Shown: one piece after another, positions 46,545 to 56,158 of the stretch
Layout of the letters: every line of letters starts with the position of its first letter
Position numbering within the stretch: the first letter of the stretch is position 1
Source: Panonychus citri
Lineage: Eukaryota > Arthropoda > Arachnida > Trombidiformes > Tetranychidae
Length of the DNA stretch: 64,000 nt
Reading direction: 5' to 3'
NCBI RefSeq assembly: GCF_014898815.1
Contig: NW_026515500.1
Span: 1 to 64,000 of the forward strand
Made by a program: the position numbers and the translations under genes
The notes under the pieces: model-generated
The model's input: only the letters and a program-made list of their open reading frames with translations
Told to the model about the DNA's origin: nothing
Databases searched by the model: none

Positions 46545-47637
46545 AGGGAATCAAACTTAAGTTTGATTGTTGATCCTTGATCATCTTAATTTAGTCTCTT
46601 CAATATTCAATTATCAACTTTTCACTTTAATTAACTTTAGTTAATCAAATTTTTGTTTCACAATTTAATTATATTTGACTTTAACTTCAATTACAATTAA
46701 TATTAATCCAGTTATAGAGTTAACTTTATGTTGATTAACTGATTAATTGTTCAATTGTCACTTTTTATTAATAATTTTGTACTTATTTATCAACAGTCTC
46801 AATGTCCAGACAAAGACCAAATGGTTAACCATATATGGTATCGTCTAATTACTTGTTTACTCTTATGAGCAATAATGGTTAAAGCTAAAGCTTTTGTCTA
46901 ATGATGAAAAGTAAAAGTTAACTTTTTGGTTTTTGTTGCTAAGCTTAAAATCTTTCTTTTACTGTCTAAATTTTGTATTCCTTGATGTATAAACATCATC
47001 ATCTTATTATGTTAATCTTAAGATTATCTTCATCTTCATCTTTATCTCCAATAACAAGAGTTAAAAGAGAAAGGGAAAAGAAATGGATTCTCTTTAATTG
47101 TATCCCCAAGTTTCCAATATATGTTAACCATTAACTGAATTCGAGTTGAGTTGAGTTTTGACTTCTTAATATTGTTCATCTTATTAAGATTTTTCTAAAT
47201 TCTAATTACCACTCAATTCTAATGAATTTAAGTTCTTTTATTCAATGATTAAAGTTAATTACACCAACAATTAGTTAATTTTAAGTATCTTATTCTTTGT
47301 GAGTCCTGAATACGAATCTACATTTTGTAATCTGTTACATGTAAGGACAGATTGGAATCTCTTGTGAGAACTTGATTAATAACTAATCATTCAATTGAAT
47401 TCGTTGTTATTGTTTTTACTTAATTATTAAGTATCCTAAGTAATTTGATTAGTTGGAATAAATTTACAATAACTTGTTTATATCAATTACTATCAATCAG
47501 TTAATTTGCTGATCTTTTTATATAACAACCTTCATCTCAATTTCAATCTTGAAATTCATCATTTCTCGGACTTTAAAGTCTTGGTTAATGACTTTAGTCT
47601 TAACCATTAATTACTTTTTGTTTATTCAACACTTACA
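46542..47637 (+). repeat. 3' LTR
   Basis: 1096 bp, beginning TGAAGGGAATC and ending CACTTACA. About 48 bp longer than the 5' LTR because of an AT-rich stretch near 46700-46760. Followed by the CTCA duplication (47638-47641). No polypurine tract is evident directly upstream. Confidence 0.93.
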
Positions 47638-47658
47638 CTCAGCTCTTGCAAAGATTAA

Positions 47659-48386
47659 TTATTGATAAAGCTTTAGATCAAGCTTTTTACCACGTACATT
47701 GTTAATCCAATATTTATTATTCGAACCATCGTCCAATTCGAGTCCAATAGAAAAGTTTCTAGAAGAAAAATTGGAATCAAAACTTGCGGTCCGATAAATA
47801 TCATAAAATTTCTTGATTTTGCAGAAATGAGGATATTTCTCTTTATTCTTGGAACAAATCACGGTTGCTTTAGTAATATCTTCAACGAATTGCTTACTCA
47901 AAAATAGAGGTACAAAAGTCGGTACAAAAAAGCAATGTCCTCTTATATTAGGTAAGCCGATCACGTATTTCTGCTGATAAATAAAATTATGAAATTAATA
48001 ATATTAATTAAAGTTTATAAAGTAACAAATAAACTTTCCATTTGAATGAGAAATCCAGTTGATTGTAGCTTTAACAATAAATCATTGGCTGCGAAATACT
48101 TCTTTTTACTTGTTGAAGTTCCATGACCAATTATGTTTCGTTTTGGAGTTTTTAGCGATAGTTTATATTCGTATAAAAAATAATTAATCTTGTCCACCTT
48201 AATATTATCCGTAGCCATTGATGATTCAGTAAACTGCTTTGGATTTTTGAGAAGAACATTACTAACTAAATGTTTCAACGGTTCTTCGAATAATTGTTCG
48301 TTGTGTTGTTGTAGTAATGCATTGACCAAATGGGTTAAATTTTCGTTTTTCAACTTATGCTTTTTTATTATTGTTGACTTGTCCAT
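47659..48386 (-). CDS. Small protein with dsRBD-like motif
   Basis: Two open blocks on the minus strand, 48027..48386 and 47659..47973, separated by a likely short intron. The phase-compatible junction uses a weak GTTACT donor and a CAG acceptor, so the exact splice is uncertain. The first block ends with IIGHGTSTSKKKYFAANDLL, which fits the C-terminal half of a double-stranded RNA-binding domain (GxGxSKKxAxxxAAxxxL). The second block (about 105 residues, containing GLPNIRGHCFFVPTF and YWINNVRGKKLDL) is not recognised. The stop codon lies only 18 bp from the retrotransposon target site, so the Ty3 element sits in its 3' flank. Function unknown; dsRNA binding is inferred. Confidence 0.45.
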
Positions 48387-48524
48387 TTCCTAATATGAAA
48401 TAATTAAATCGATAAATCTAACTAATTAAGATACTGATGAAATTTAATTTAGTTTGATATATACAACCTATTCTATTTAGAATTGTAATAAATTAAAAAG
48501 GTAAGCAATTTCCAAGTAATAAAA

Positions 48525-48687
48525 AGAGAGAAAGAGAGAAAGAGAGAAAGAGAGAAAGAGAGAAAGAGAGAAAGAGAGAAAGAGAGAAAGAGAGAAAGAG
48601 AGAAAGAGAGAAAGAGAGAAAGAGAGAAAGAGAGAAAGAGAGAAAGAGAGAAAGAGAGAAAGAGAGAAAGAGAGAAAGAGAGAAAGA
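48525..48687. repeat. (GAGAAAGA)n 8-bp microsatellite
   Basis: About twenty near-perfect copies of an 8-bp purine unit (GAGAAAGA). On the minus strand it reads as a periodic SLSLFLSF peptide, which is low-complexity and not a gene. Confidence 0.97.
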
Positions 48688-49439
48688 TACTACTGACATT
48701 GGGTTTGTAGTTGAAGGAAAAGAGAACATCAGTTAGATAGAGAAATAAGAATAGATTTGGTTAGTTTGGGTTCTCTTTTCATTGGAATTACAATTAATTA
48801 AGGGACCATTATGATCGATTAGTGATGGCCAATCATAACTGACCAACTAAATCAGCTAATTAGTTGATTAGAAGAAGATAAAAGTTGAAAATGATTCTTA
48901 TTACAAGCCGATTACTCTCTTTATTATTATCTCTCGATTATTTCTATAGACATCTAATTCAGACCAAACTCTATCTACTATTGTTGGAAAGAATTTTGAT
49001 TTTTTTCTGATGTTTTCATTTAGCCCTTTGGTTAATTGTATTTTTTTATAATTAACCATCGATAATATTGTGAGGGGATAAAAGTCACACAAAGGTATCA
49101 TAACCTCCCTTCTCACCCCAATGTTATTATTTTTATTTGGAAGTTTTTCCTCCCAAAAACCTATTAATTTTGATTATCATTGACAAGAGAGGAGAAGTAA
49201 ATGTATGTAGCTTTACTCCTCCTCTCTCCAGGGAAATTAACTTCTTTATGACTTTACCATTTCTACATTAAGCAGGGAAACTAAATTACTTTTAGGAGGG
49301 AGAGAAAGCATCAGGAAAGGTGGACATTATAAATGACCATCTCTCTAGGGAAAAGAAGGAAAAGTTTAAGATCGCATCCAATTAACTTTCGGGCCATAAG
49401 AAAGAGACTCTTTCTTTCTCTTTGTTTGGGGGTCAAACC
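48688..49439. other. Intergenic DNA, no gene seen
   Basis: AT-rich and purine-tract sequence. A 71-codon minus-strand frame at 48901-49116 has no supporting features. Confidence 0.4.
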
Positions 49440-49486
49440 TCTTTCTTTTGCTCTGTCTTTTCTCTTTCGCAATGGGCCGAATTGGC

Positions 49487-49494
49487 TATAAAAG
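49487..49494 (+). promoter_or_regulatory. TATA box candidate
   Basis: TATAAAAG in GGCTATAAAAGAG, a near-consensus core promoter element. The downstream transcript is unknown. Confidence 0.35.
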
Positions 49495-49758
49495 AGAAAG
49501 AGAGAAAGACAGAGGGTTGCGAAGTCATTTACTGTCCAACATTTGCATCAGCAACATCAACACTTTGTTTTTCTTTCTCTCTCTCTCAGTGCTACTCTTC
49601 TCTCAAGAAGTTTATTTTAAGAAGTTTTATTTAAATATTTTAAATAAATAGTGTTCGCCACCACCCCAAATTTTGTGTTCCCCAGTTTTCGCCGTTATCA
49701 CCATCATTGTGTTTCCCTTGTTTTCCCAAATCTGCCATCACCTCCAATCAAGTTTCCC

Positions 49759-49894
49759 CAGTTTCACCATTACCACAAACACTGTGTTTCCCCAGTTTCA
49801 CCATTACCACAAACACTGTGTTTCCCCAGTTTCACCATTACCACAAACACTGTGTTTCCCCAGTTTCACCATTACCACAAACACTGTGTTTCCC
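49759..49894. repeat. 34-bp tandem repeat, four copies plus diverged flanks
   Basis: Units start at 49759, 49793, 49827 and 49861 with CAGTTTCACCATTACCACAA; a diverged unit follows at 49895 and a more distant one precedes at about 49683. The period is not a multiple of three, so the same repeat is read in all three frames. All three plus frames are open across it (49651-50038). Confidence 0.92.
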
Positions 49895-50500
49895 CAGTTT
49901 CGCCGTTACCATCATCGCTGTGTTCACCAGAACCTCCCTTGCTGCCAAGCCATTCTACATGACGATACACCTCCCACAAGTCGAGATATTGTTTTAAATC
50001 TTTCTACACCGAACGAAGAGCAAAGGAAATCATCTTAATCAAATTTATCTCCTCACAATATTGACTATCGTTAATTGTTGGAGATATTTTTTCAAGAAGA
50101 AAAAGTTCAATATATTAAAAATGGATTGTTGTCCAGAATACTAATTTTATATTAACCAAAGTAAATTCTTTGGATGAAATGAAAAATTTGGCAGAAGTTT
50201 TATTATAAAAAGAATGAATTCGACCAACAGCAACAAAAGCATGAGAATAAAACTAGGAAATTTTGATGAACAAGGATAATTCCGAACCCAAAAATTTACT
50301 TCTACAATCCAAGAAGATAAATTGGAAACAAAACTCACAAGGTTTTCAAAATTTCAACAAGCAATTTTATTCAAATTAAAATTCTAATCAACTGTTGCAA
50401 TTCAGACAAATTAAGTCGAACTATTAATTTTTCAATCAATGATGATTATTCTCATTTTTCATTTGTTTTTAAAATGAAAAAGAAAGACGAGGTTTATGAT

Positions 50501-50744
50501 AGGAGGGTCTCCCATTTTCTTAACTTTTTTATCCTTTTTAGTTAAGGAGACAACTTTTTTTGGTAATAGATTTTGACATAGCCTATTCAAAAATATGATT
50601 TCTGAACTCAAAAACGGGAGATAGCCAAGGCCAAAGTGCGCAACTTTGCTATATTGTAGTGACCTGGGGATTTTTCAGATTACTACGATATTTGAGATTT
50701 AGATAGAACTTTATAAGGTCTACCAAAAAATATACTTAACATTA
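50501..50744 (+). repeat. Left inverted repeat of the 3 kb element
   Basis: Starts AGGAGGGTCTCCCATTTTCT and ends CTTAACATTA. It matches the reverse complement of 53307-53556 with scattered differences. Confidence 0.85.
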
Positions 50745-51122
50745 GTCTGTGATCAATAGATTTGCTTCTATTTTGGTCCGTGATCGTTGAATACTGATCT
50801 CAGGCCGATGAAACTTTTTTTATAACATGCTCTAATAAGGGTCTACAAAAATGAATTGAAATATTTGCGATATCTATCATATTATAGAAAAAGTTTTTAA
50901 ACGATCCGAGGCTCAAAATACATGTAAAATCCCATAGACAAATTCTAAACATGGAAGAACTTTACTTTTCGAACTCTGGTAGGCTACTTATGATATTAAA
51001 CACTATAAAAATGAGTTTGGAATTTTGATTTACTCATAATCGTAAAGCGTTTTTCTGGAATATCTGTTAAATGAAATACAGAAGTTGAAAAGATATGGTT
51101 TATATGATACATTTATGATGTA

Positions 51123-52407
51123 TTAGGTTGTTTCATATGGTTTTGCACCTTTTTATTTCTTTATAACTTTTGTTCTAAAGGTCATATTGACCTGAAATTT
51201 TGTGTGTTACAAGTATTGACCTTTAGAATTAATCATGCGTGACCATCTATCGGGTAGCTGTTGAACACCAGTCATGTGACCTTCGCTATTAAGGTCATTT
51301 GCCGCTGTTTCCAAAGCTTGTTCGAATTCATCCCAATTTTGATGGTTGATTCCCTTGAGTCGCCTCTTTAATTGGCCGAAACAACAGAAGTCCAAAGGGC
51401 TTATATCGGGAGAATAAGGAGGATGAAACCAACATGGAACTTGTTTTTCTGCCAAAAAATCAGTAACTAGAGTTGCCTTATGTGGTCTCGCGTTATCATG
51501 AAGTAGAATAGGTCGCTCAAACGGCTTTCCGTCTAACCACTTCGGTATATACTCGTCAAGAAACTGTTTATAGACCTCAGCCGTTACAGTCGTTTTGGCG
51601 GGAGGAGCTGCCAGAAGCAAATTCCAAAGTAATCCATGGCCATTATTAGTAATCGTTTACCAGCATGAATATTTTGGGATACCTGAATTTCCGGTTCCTC
51701 ACCTGAAAGTAGCCAAGATCTTGATTGGTTCCTATCTGGCGCCATGTAAAGTGCGACCCATGACTCATCAATAGTAACTGTTCTTTTTAACAGTGTTTTG
51801 TCCTTTGATAATCGCTCTAAATTGGATCTACAAGCTAAAACACGATGTTCCATTTGAGAAAACGACAAATCATGTGGAACCCATTTCTTCAAAATCTTCT
51901 TCATCTTAAGGTCATGGACTACAATCCTTTGGACGGTACTCAGTGGTATCTCTTCTCGATTGGAAATCGAGCGAAGACTCCAATGTCTCGATTCTTCGAA
52001 ACAAACACGAATTTTTTCAATTCGTTCAATTTTTTCTGTTCGTCAACTGATCGACCAGTATTTCTGGATGCGATAACAGGGTAACCTTGTTTAATGGCAC
52101 ACATCCAATTTTGGACTGAACTTTTACTGGCGGCCTTATCTCCTAGCATTTTCTTCAATTGATCATGTGTATATCCCGCTGACCACGTAATAAGACACGC
52201 AAACTTACAAAAAACATGATGTTCCTGGTAATTAATTGAATTCACACAAATTTCACGAGTTTCCATTTTGACTATAAACTTAAAATAAATCACTTTGCAA
52301 TGAAGGTTGAATAAGCTTCAAAATGACCTATCAACGGTTTTTGTAAGTTTCGGCAAACCCAAGATAGAGGGCGCCAAAATAGTGCAAAACCATATGAAAC
52401 AACCTAA
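51123..52407 (-). mobile_element. Mariner element, defective
   Basis: 1285 bp with terminal inverted repeats of about 26 bp beginning TTAGGTTGTTTCATATGG at both ends, flanked by TA target duplications (51121-51122 and 52408-52409). The size is typical of mariner. It is nested inside the long-inverted-repeat element. Confidence 0.93.
51207..52293 (-). pseudogene. Mariner transposase, frameshifted
   Basis: Three frames together cover the transposase: an N-terminal helix-turn-helix with YTHDQLKKMLGDKAASKSSVQ (residues of 51940-52293), a middle part with MEHRVLACRSNLERL and VTIDESWV (first Asp), and the C-terminal catalytic part with LHDNARPHKA (second Asp) and PPYSPDISPLDF (third Asp). The spacing between second and third Asp is 34 residues (DD34D), the mariner signature. 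Frame changes near 51584-51620 and 51905-51940 inactivate it. The catalytic triad itself is preserved. Confidence 0.88.
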
Positions 52408-52673
52408 TAGTTTGGAAATATCGCGCCAATTTCCAAAGTCCCTCCATTTTGAAAAGATTTTTTTTCTTACCTTCCTCCATCATGTTCTCTGCAATGCAAA
52501 ATATGAATTAGTGATTATTGTTATAAATTGTGATCATAATTAACTCAATAAAATCTCAATTCTGATTAAAAACGATTGTGCATTCAATAATCTTTATTTA
52601 CATATCATTCATTAAAGCTCTTATACATGCAATTCATTGAGATAATCAATCTTCTTTTAGCTTAGCTAAGCAA

Positions 52674-53306
52674 ATGGATTCACAAGAGATGAATGATGAT
52701 TATGATTATGTTTCGGCTACAGAAAGCTATTGGTAAGTATTTAGCGTTTTATGTTTATTATAAAATTGAAAACATTTTCAAACTAATTCCATTTTATTCT
52801 GTTCATATTTTAGCGAACACATCATGATCCAAACCAATCGTTTATTTTGTGCAAATTGTGGTGAAAATGGTATCACTAATGCGGTTTCAAAAGAATACTG
52901 TGCCAATCAAAATTCCACCATGCATTCATGTGATGAATTCCCACAGGTATCATTCAAAAATTTAACAAAATGCTACATTCACCAATTATGCCAAAATTTT
53001 GCAAGATGAAAATGCTCAAAAGGATTCTGTGACGCCTGTCATGTAAAGAATTGTCTCCTTAGTCAAAAAATGAAATGATTTTTCAACCGACCCCCCTATT
53101 CATCATTACTACTGACAAAGGTTGTTCTATGTGGAAAAATATTGTTTCAGAATATGGTGTTGATGATCAACCTTCATTATGCCATCGTGGCTACACAAAA
53201 CGTGGATCTACAGCAAGCATTGGATTGATATCAAACATGCCTCAATTCATCATTCAAATGGATGAACTGACCATTAAAGCTTTAACCGAAACTATTGATC
53301 TCAAAT
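52674..53306 (+). pseudogene. Cys-rich gene fragment inside the 3 kb element
   Basis: Begins with exon 52674..52732 (MDSQEMNDDYDY), spliced by a clear GTAAGT...TTTTAG intron (52733-52813) to an exon with LFCANCGENGI, YCANQ, SCDEF and KCYIHQLCQNF. A TGA at 53007 interrupts; the frame continues with KCSKGFCDACHVKNC, and a further frame change leads to PTPLFIITTDKGCSMWKN and RGYTKRGSTASIGLI, which runs into the right inverted repeat. The Cys/His pattern suggests zinc binding. I do not recognise the family. It is either a captured host gene or the element's own decayed gene. The intron with good splice sites argues for a cellular origin. Confidence 0.45.
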
Positions 53307-53556
53307 TAATGTTAAGTATATCTTTTAGTAGACCTTATAAAGTTCTAACTAAATCTCAAATATCGTAGTAATCTGAAAAATCCCCAGGTCACTACAATAT
53401 AGCAAAGTTGCGCACTTTGGCCTTGAATATCTCCCGTTTTTGAGTTCAGAAATGAAAACCGATGATATTTTTGAATAGGCTATGTCAAAATCTATTACCA
53501 AAAAAGTTGTCTCCTTAACTGAAAGAATAAAAGTTAAGAAAATGGGAGACCCTCCT
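53307..53556 (-). repeat. Right inverted repeat of the 3 kb element
   Basis: Reverse complement of the left arm; contains CTCCCGTTTTTGAGTTCAGA and ends GGGAGACCCTCCT. Confidence 0.85.
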
Positions 53557-53691
53557 TAACTAACTTTGTTAACTTACTAATCAGAAGGGTAAGAATATTA
53601 AAGCCATAAGAAGTAATGCTGATTAAGAAAATTTGAATGAAAAGGTGAAAAAGTTTTTATCCGATAAGGGGATATAACATTGAAAATCTTG

Positions 53692-54250
53692 TCCGTATAC
53701 ACCTGAACAAAATGGTAAACAGAACTTTACTTGAGATTACTCGTTGTTAACTATCTCAATAAGATCGAAAATTTTGGGCTGAAGCAATTAGCGCAGCAGA
53801 CTATTTGTTAAATGGAAGGCCATGTTCAAGTATTGAGTTCAAAACTCCGTTCGATATTTGGTTCGATAAGCAATTTGGTTATTCTCACTTGAAAACTTTT
53901 GGGTGTATTTGTTTTGTTCATGTACCAAAATCACAAAGAGATAAGCTTAATTACAGGTCAACAAAGAATATTTTCATGGGATATTCAGATGATCATAGAG
54001 GGTATAGAGCTTATGACCCTGAGAAAAATAAATTTTTCGTCTCACGTGATGTCATTTTTGATGAGTACAATTTTCTTGAGAATTCAACTACTGTTGTTAA
54101 TATTAATATTAGTGATCCAAAGTCTTGAGAAGTGGAATTAAATAAAATGGAAACTGGGGAACTTGTCGAAAGAACAGACATGATAGATATCATCAACTGT
54201 CGATGGGTATTTGTTACAAAAATCGTTCTAAATTCACAGTTCTCCTATGG
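53692..54250 (+). pseudogene. Copia (Ty1-type) pol remnant
   Basis: Reads as the end of a copia integrase and the start of its RT, in broken frames: CPYTPEQNG, then FWAEAISAADYLLNGRP, TPFDIWFDKQFGYSHLKTFG, KNIFMGYSDDHRGYRAYDP and SRDVIFDE (open from 53805 to 54126). After a stop comes DIINCRWVFVTK of the RT N-terminus. No LTRs could be assigned. The PEQNG motif and the FGC(I)...HVP...KL pattern are characteristic of copia-type integrase C-termini. Confidence 0.85.
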
Positions 54251-54782
54251 TTAACATCTATTAGGCAGATTAGAATTCGAGTCTGACTTCCTATAGAGCA
54301 GTCGATATATCCATGAAACGGAGGGAGTATTTTAGCGTCTGTGGCAGACCTCTGACAAATCCATCACTTTCTCTATTTATAACTATCGAATCACTGATTG
54401 TCATTGTAATTGTCTTAAAGGCTGTAAACTGAGTTAGAGGGTATTGTTGTGAGTAGGGGCAAAGCCAACGCCTCTGGCGCAAACCAACTTTGTTCGTCCC
54501 CTTTTGCCTGTCCTTTCTCTTTCTTTCCCTCACCTGCTCTATTGCCTTCTCCCTTTCCTGATTTTATCTCTCCTTTATTATCATTTGATTAATTAAGATG
54601 ATTATTTTGTTTTTCTTTTTTATTGAGCTCATTTTCAACTAATGATGATAACAAAGGAGAGGTTCAATTAAATTATACAAGATAGCAATATAAAAGTTTA
54701 ATAGAAAAAGAAAGAAAAATTTCATTTGAGTTTTTTCTCTGTTAAGTTGTGCATTAAATATTGTGAATTTTCATAATTGTGT
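54251..54782. other. Unassigned sequence downstream of the copia remnant
   Basis: Contains a more GC-rich patch at 54440-54500 (GCCAACGCCTCTGGCGCAAA, with a short GCC...GGC dyad) and pyrimidine tracts. Possibly decayed transposon DNA. No gene seen. Confidence 0.3.
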
Positions 54783-54960
54783 TTGTAATAATAAAAACAA
54801 CAACAAAACAATCAAAAACAACAATAAAAACAATCAATAAAACAACAACAAATAAAATAACAACAACAATAACAACAATAATAAAAACTACAACAACAAC
54901 AATTACAACAACAATAACAATAGCAAATAACAACAACAAAATAATAACAACAAGTAAATA
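54783..54960. repeat. AAC/AAT-rich trinucleotide tract
   Basis: Imperfect (AAC)n/(AAT)n over about 180 bp. Both strands are open only because of this composition. Confidence 0.9.
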
Positions 54961-55194
54961 AAAGTAAGAATTTGTTTCTCTCTCTCTCAATCTCATCATC
55001 TCTCCAGTTACTCTCTCTCTCTCTTAGTTCTATTCACTTTCCAAAGTGAGAGAGAGAGACCAAATTCACAATTTTAAATAAAGGTTTCACTTTGTATTTT
55101 AATAGATTCGTACTCTAACCAATACACGATACAAATAAAAACCAGTTGAAATAAGAGATTTGAAAAAATTACAATTATCTCCATCATCTCACTC

Positions 55195-55600
55195 ATGGCT
55201 GTTTCCGCTTTTTATTTAACCGTCGTATTCAAATTATACGACGTAATGGCAGTGCTCATCAATGATAGTCCCATTTATCATATTCTTGCGACTCTCGTTA
55301 ATTATCGATGCTCTCTCACTCCAAGGCTACAACGCATGAGTGAGAACATGATCTCACCAACAGATGGTCAATCCAATGGTTTCCTTTTACTAATCATTTT
55401 TTCTTTTCTTTTTTGTATTAGAAATGCAAAGATTGTTGGAGAGGTTGTCTAATGCCCTGGAGGATTTCCTGACGATCGGTCTCGATGAAAATGCCGAGAC
55501 ATTGATGAAGAGGATGTTTGGATTGATCACCAGACTAAAATGGGATAGGTCGACGTTGAGCTTTGTAACAAGCTCTGATGGCGAAGTCCAAGATGAATAA
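55195..55600 (+). CDS. Small two-exon orphan gene
   Basis: Exons 55195..55378 and 55422..55600 join in frame (donor GGTTTC weak, acceptor TTGTATTAG good, intron 43 bp) to give 120 aa. The N-terminal half starts MAVSAFYLTVVFKLYDVMAV (mildly hydrophobic); the second half is helical, with EMQRLLERLSNALEDF and TLMKRMFGLITRLKWDRSTL. The second exon is GC-richer than its surroundings and looks truly coding. I do not recognise the family. The very short intron with a weak donor is a caution. Confidence 0.4.
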
Positions 55601-56158
55601 TATCATCTTTATACTGATGCAATCACAAAGCCTTAAACGAGCTATGTATTTAGGGAACATAGATGAGACAGATTGTTACCACTCTCTTCAAATTTTCGAA
55701 GATCTCATTAATAATAGCTTGAACTCTTTTGATCAATGTGAAGAAATTAATCAACCAAATAAACGTTTCTACTCCTTTAAATCAATTGTCTCTTTTTTAT
55801 TTATTTTTACTTGCATTTTCAAATATTAATTTTTTTACTTTCTTTTATTTTTTTAGTAATGGAAGCGTTTTATATATCAATCGGAAATAGTTTTACAATG
55901 TGGCTCCAAATGTTGCGAAGAGGCAAACCATATCAATCCGTATTCAATGCTGCTCAATAAAAAGAGATTTGGAAGCTGCTGTGGTTTTAATGATGGAGAG
56001 TCAAGTTTCATCAACTGATAATGAAAATTTAGAACAAACAGATAATCCTTATATTGTAGCCATAAATGATAATAGCATTGTTTTAAGTTTAAACGATCAA
56101 GAAGATTTATCACGAAATTTTTTCATTAGAAAATGTTTAGTTTATCGAATTAGATATA
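55578..56158 (+). pseudogene. Degenerate gene interrupted by an IS630/Tc1 element
   Basis: Protein-like frames follow one another: a block with RAMYLGNIDETDCYHSLQIF (to about 55760), then, after a probable intron ending TTTTTTAG near 55858, a block with MEAFYISIGNSFTMWLQMLR. A frame change occurs in an A-run near 55960, followed by RDLEAAVVLMMESQ and DNPYIVAINDNSIVLSLNDQ up to the insertion site. The transposon at 56159 cuts the final exon; beyond it, at 57592, only a few codons remain before a stop. Family not recognised. Confidence 0.35.

Larger units (their letters stand above)
35897..47637 (+). mobile_element. Ty3/gypsy LTR retrotransposon with extra 3' ORFs
   Basis: An 11.7 kb element bounded by LTRs that begin TG and end CA and flanked by a 4 bp CTCA duplication. 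Order inside: gag with a CCHC knuckle, aspartic protease, reverse transcriptase, RNase H, integrase with HHCC, DDE and GPY module, then two additional frames. The pol order (RT-RH-IN) and the GPY/F integrase place it in Ty3/gypsy (Metaviridae-type). The copy is not autonomous: gag has two in-frame stops (37369-37383), RT is frameshifted near 39751-39757, and two more frame breaks lie before and within the integrase zinc domain (near 41040 and 41250). The LTRs differ mainly by small indels and one 48 bp length difference, so the insertion is not brand new unless the indels are assembly errors. Confidence 0.93.
49440..50040 (+). other. Pyrimidine-rich block with TATA box and tandem repeat
   Basis: A segment of different composition from its surroundings. 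It starts with two complementary purine/pyrimidine tracts (about 49440-49475 and 49488-49515) around TATAAAAG, then CAGCAACATCAACAC, then C-rich DNA with the 34-bp repeat. It may be part of an LTR or another transposon end, or a promoter with a repetitive leader. I cannot assign it. Confidence 0.3.
50501..53556. mobile_element. 3 kb element with long inverted repeats (foldback-like)
   Basis: Bounded by inverted repeats of about 245 bp (50501-50744 and 53307-53556). The internal DNA carries a complete mariner insertion (51123-52407) and, right of it, a Cys-rich gene fragment. There is no transposase matching the outer repeats, so it looks like a non-autonomous foldback or long-TIR element with captured sequence. 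No clear target duplication was found at its ends. Confidence 0.65.

Noticed and set aside
48493..48729. Minus-strand frame coding a repeated SLSLFLSF peptide
   Set aside because: Pure translation of the 8-bp microsatellite.
54754..54999. Open frames on both strands
   Set aside because: Produced by the AAC/AAT trinucleotide tract.
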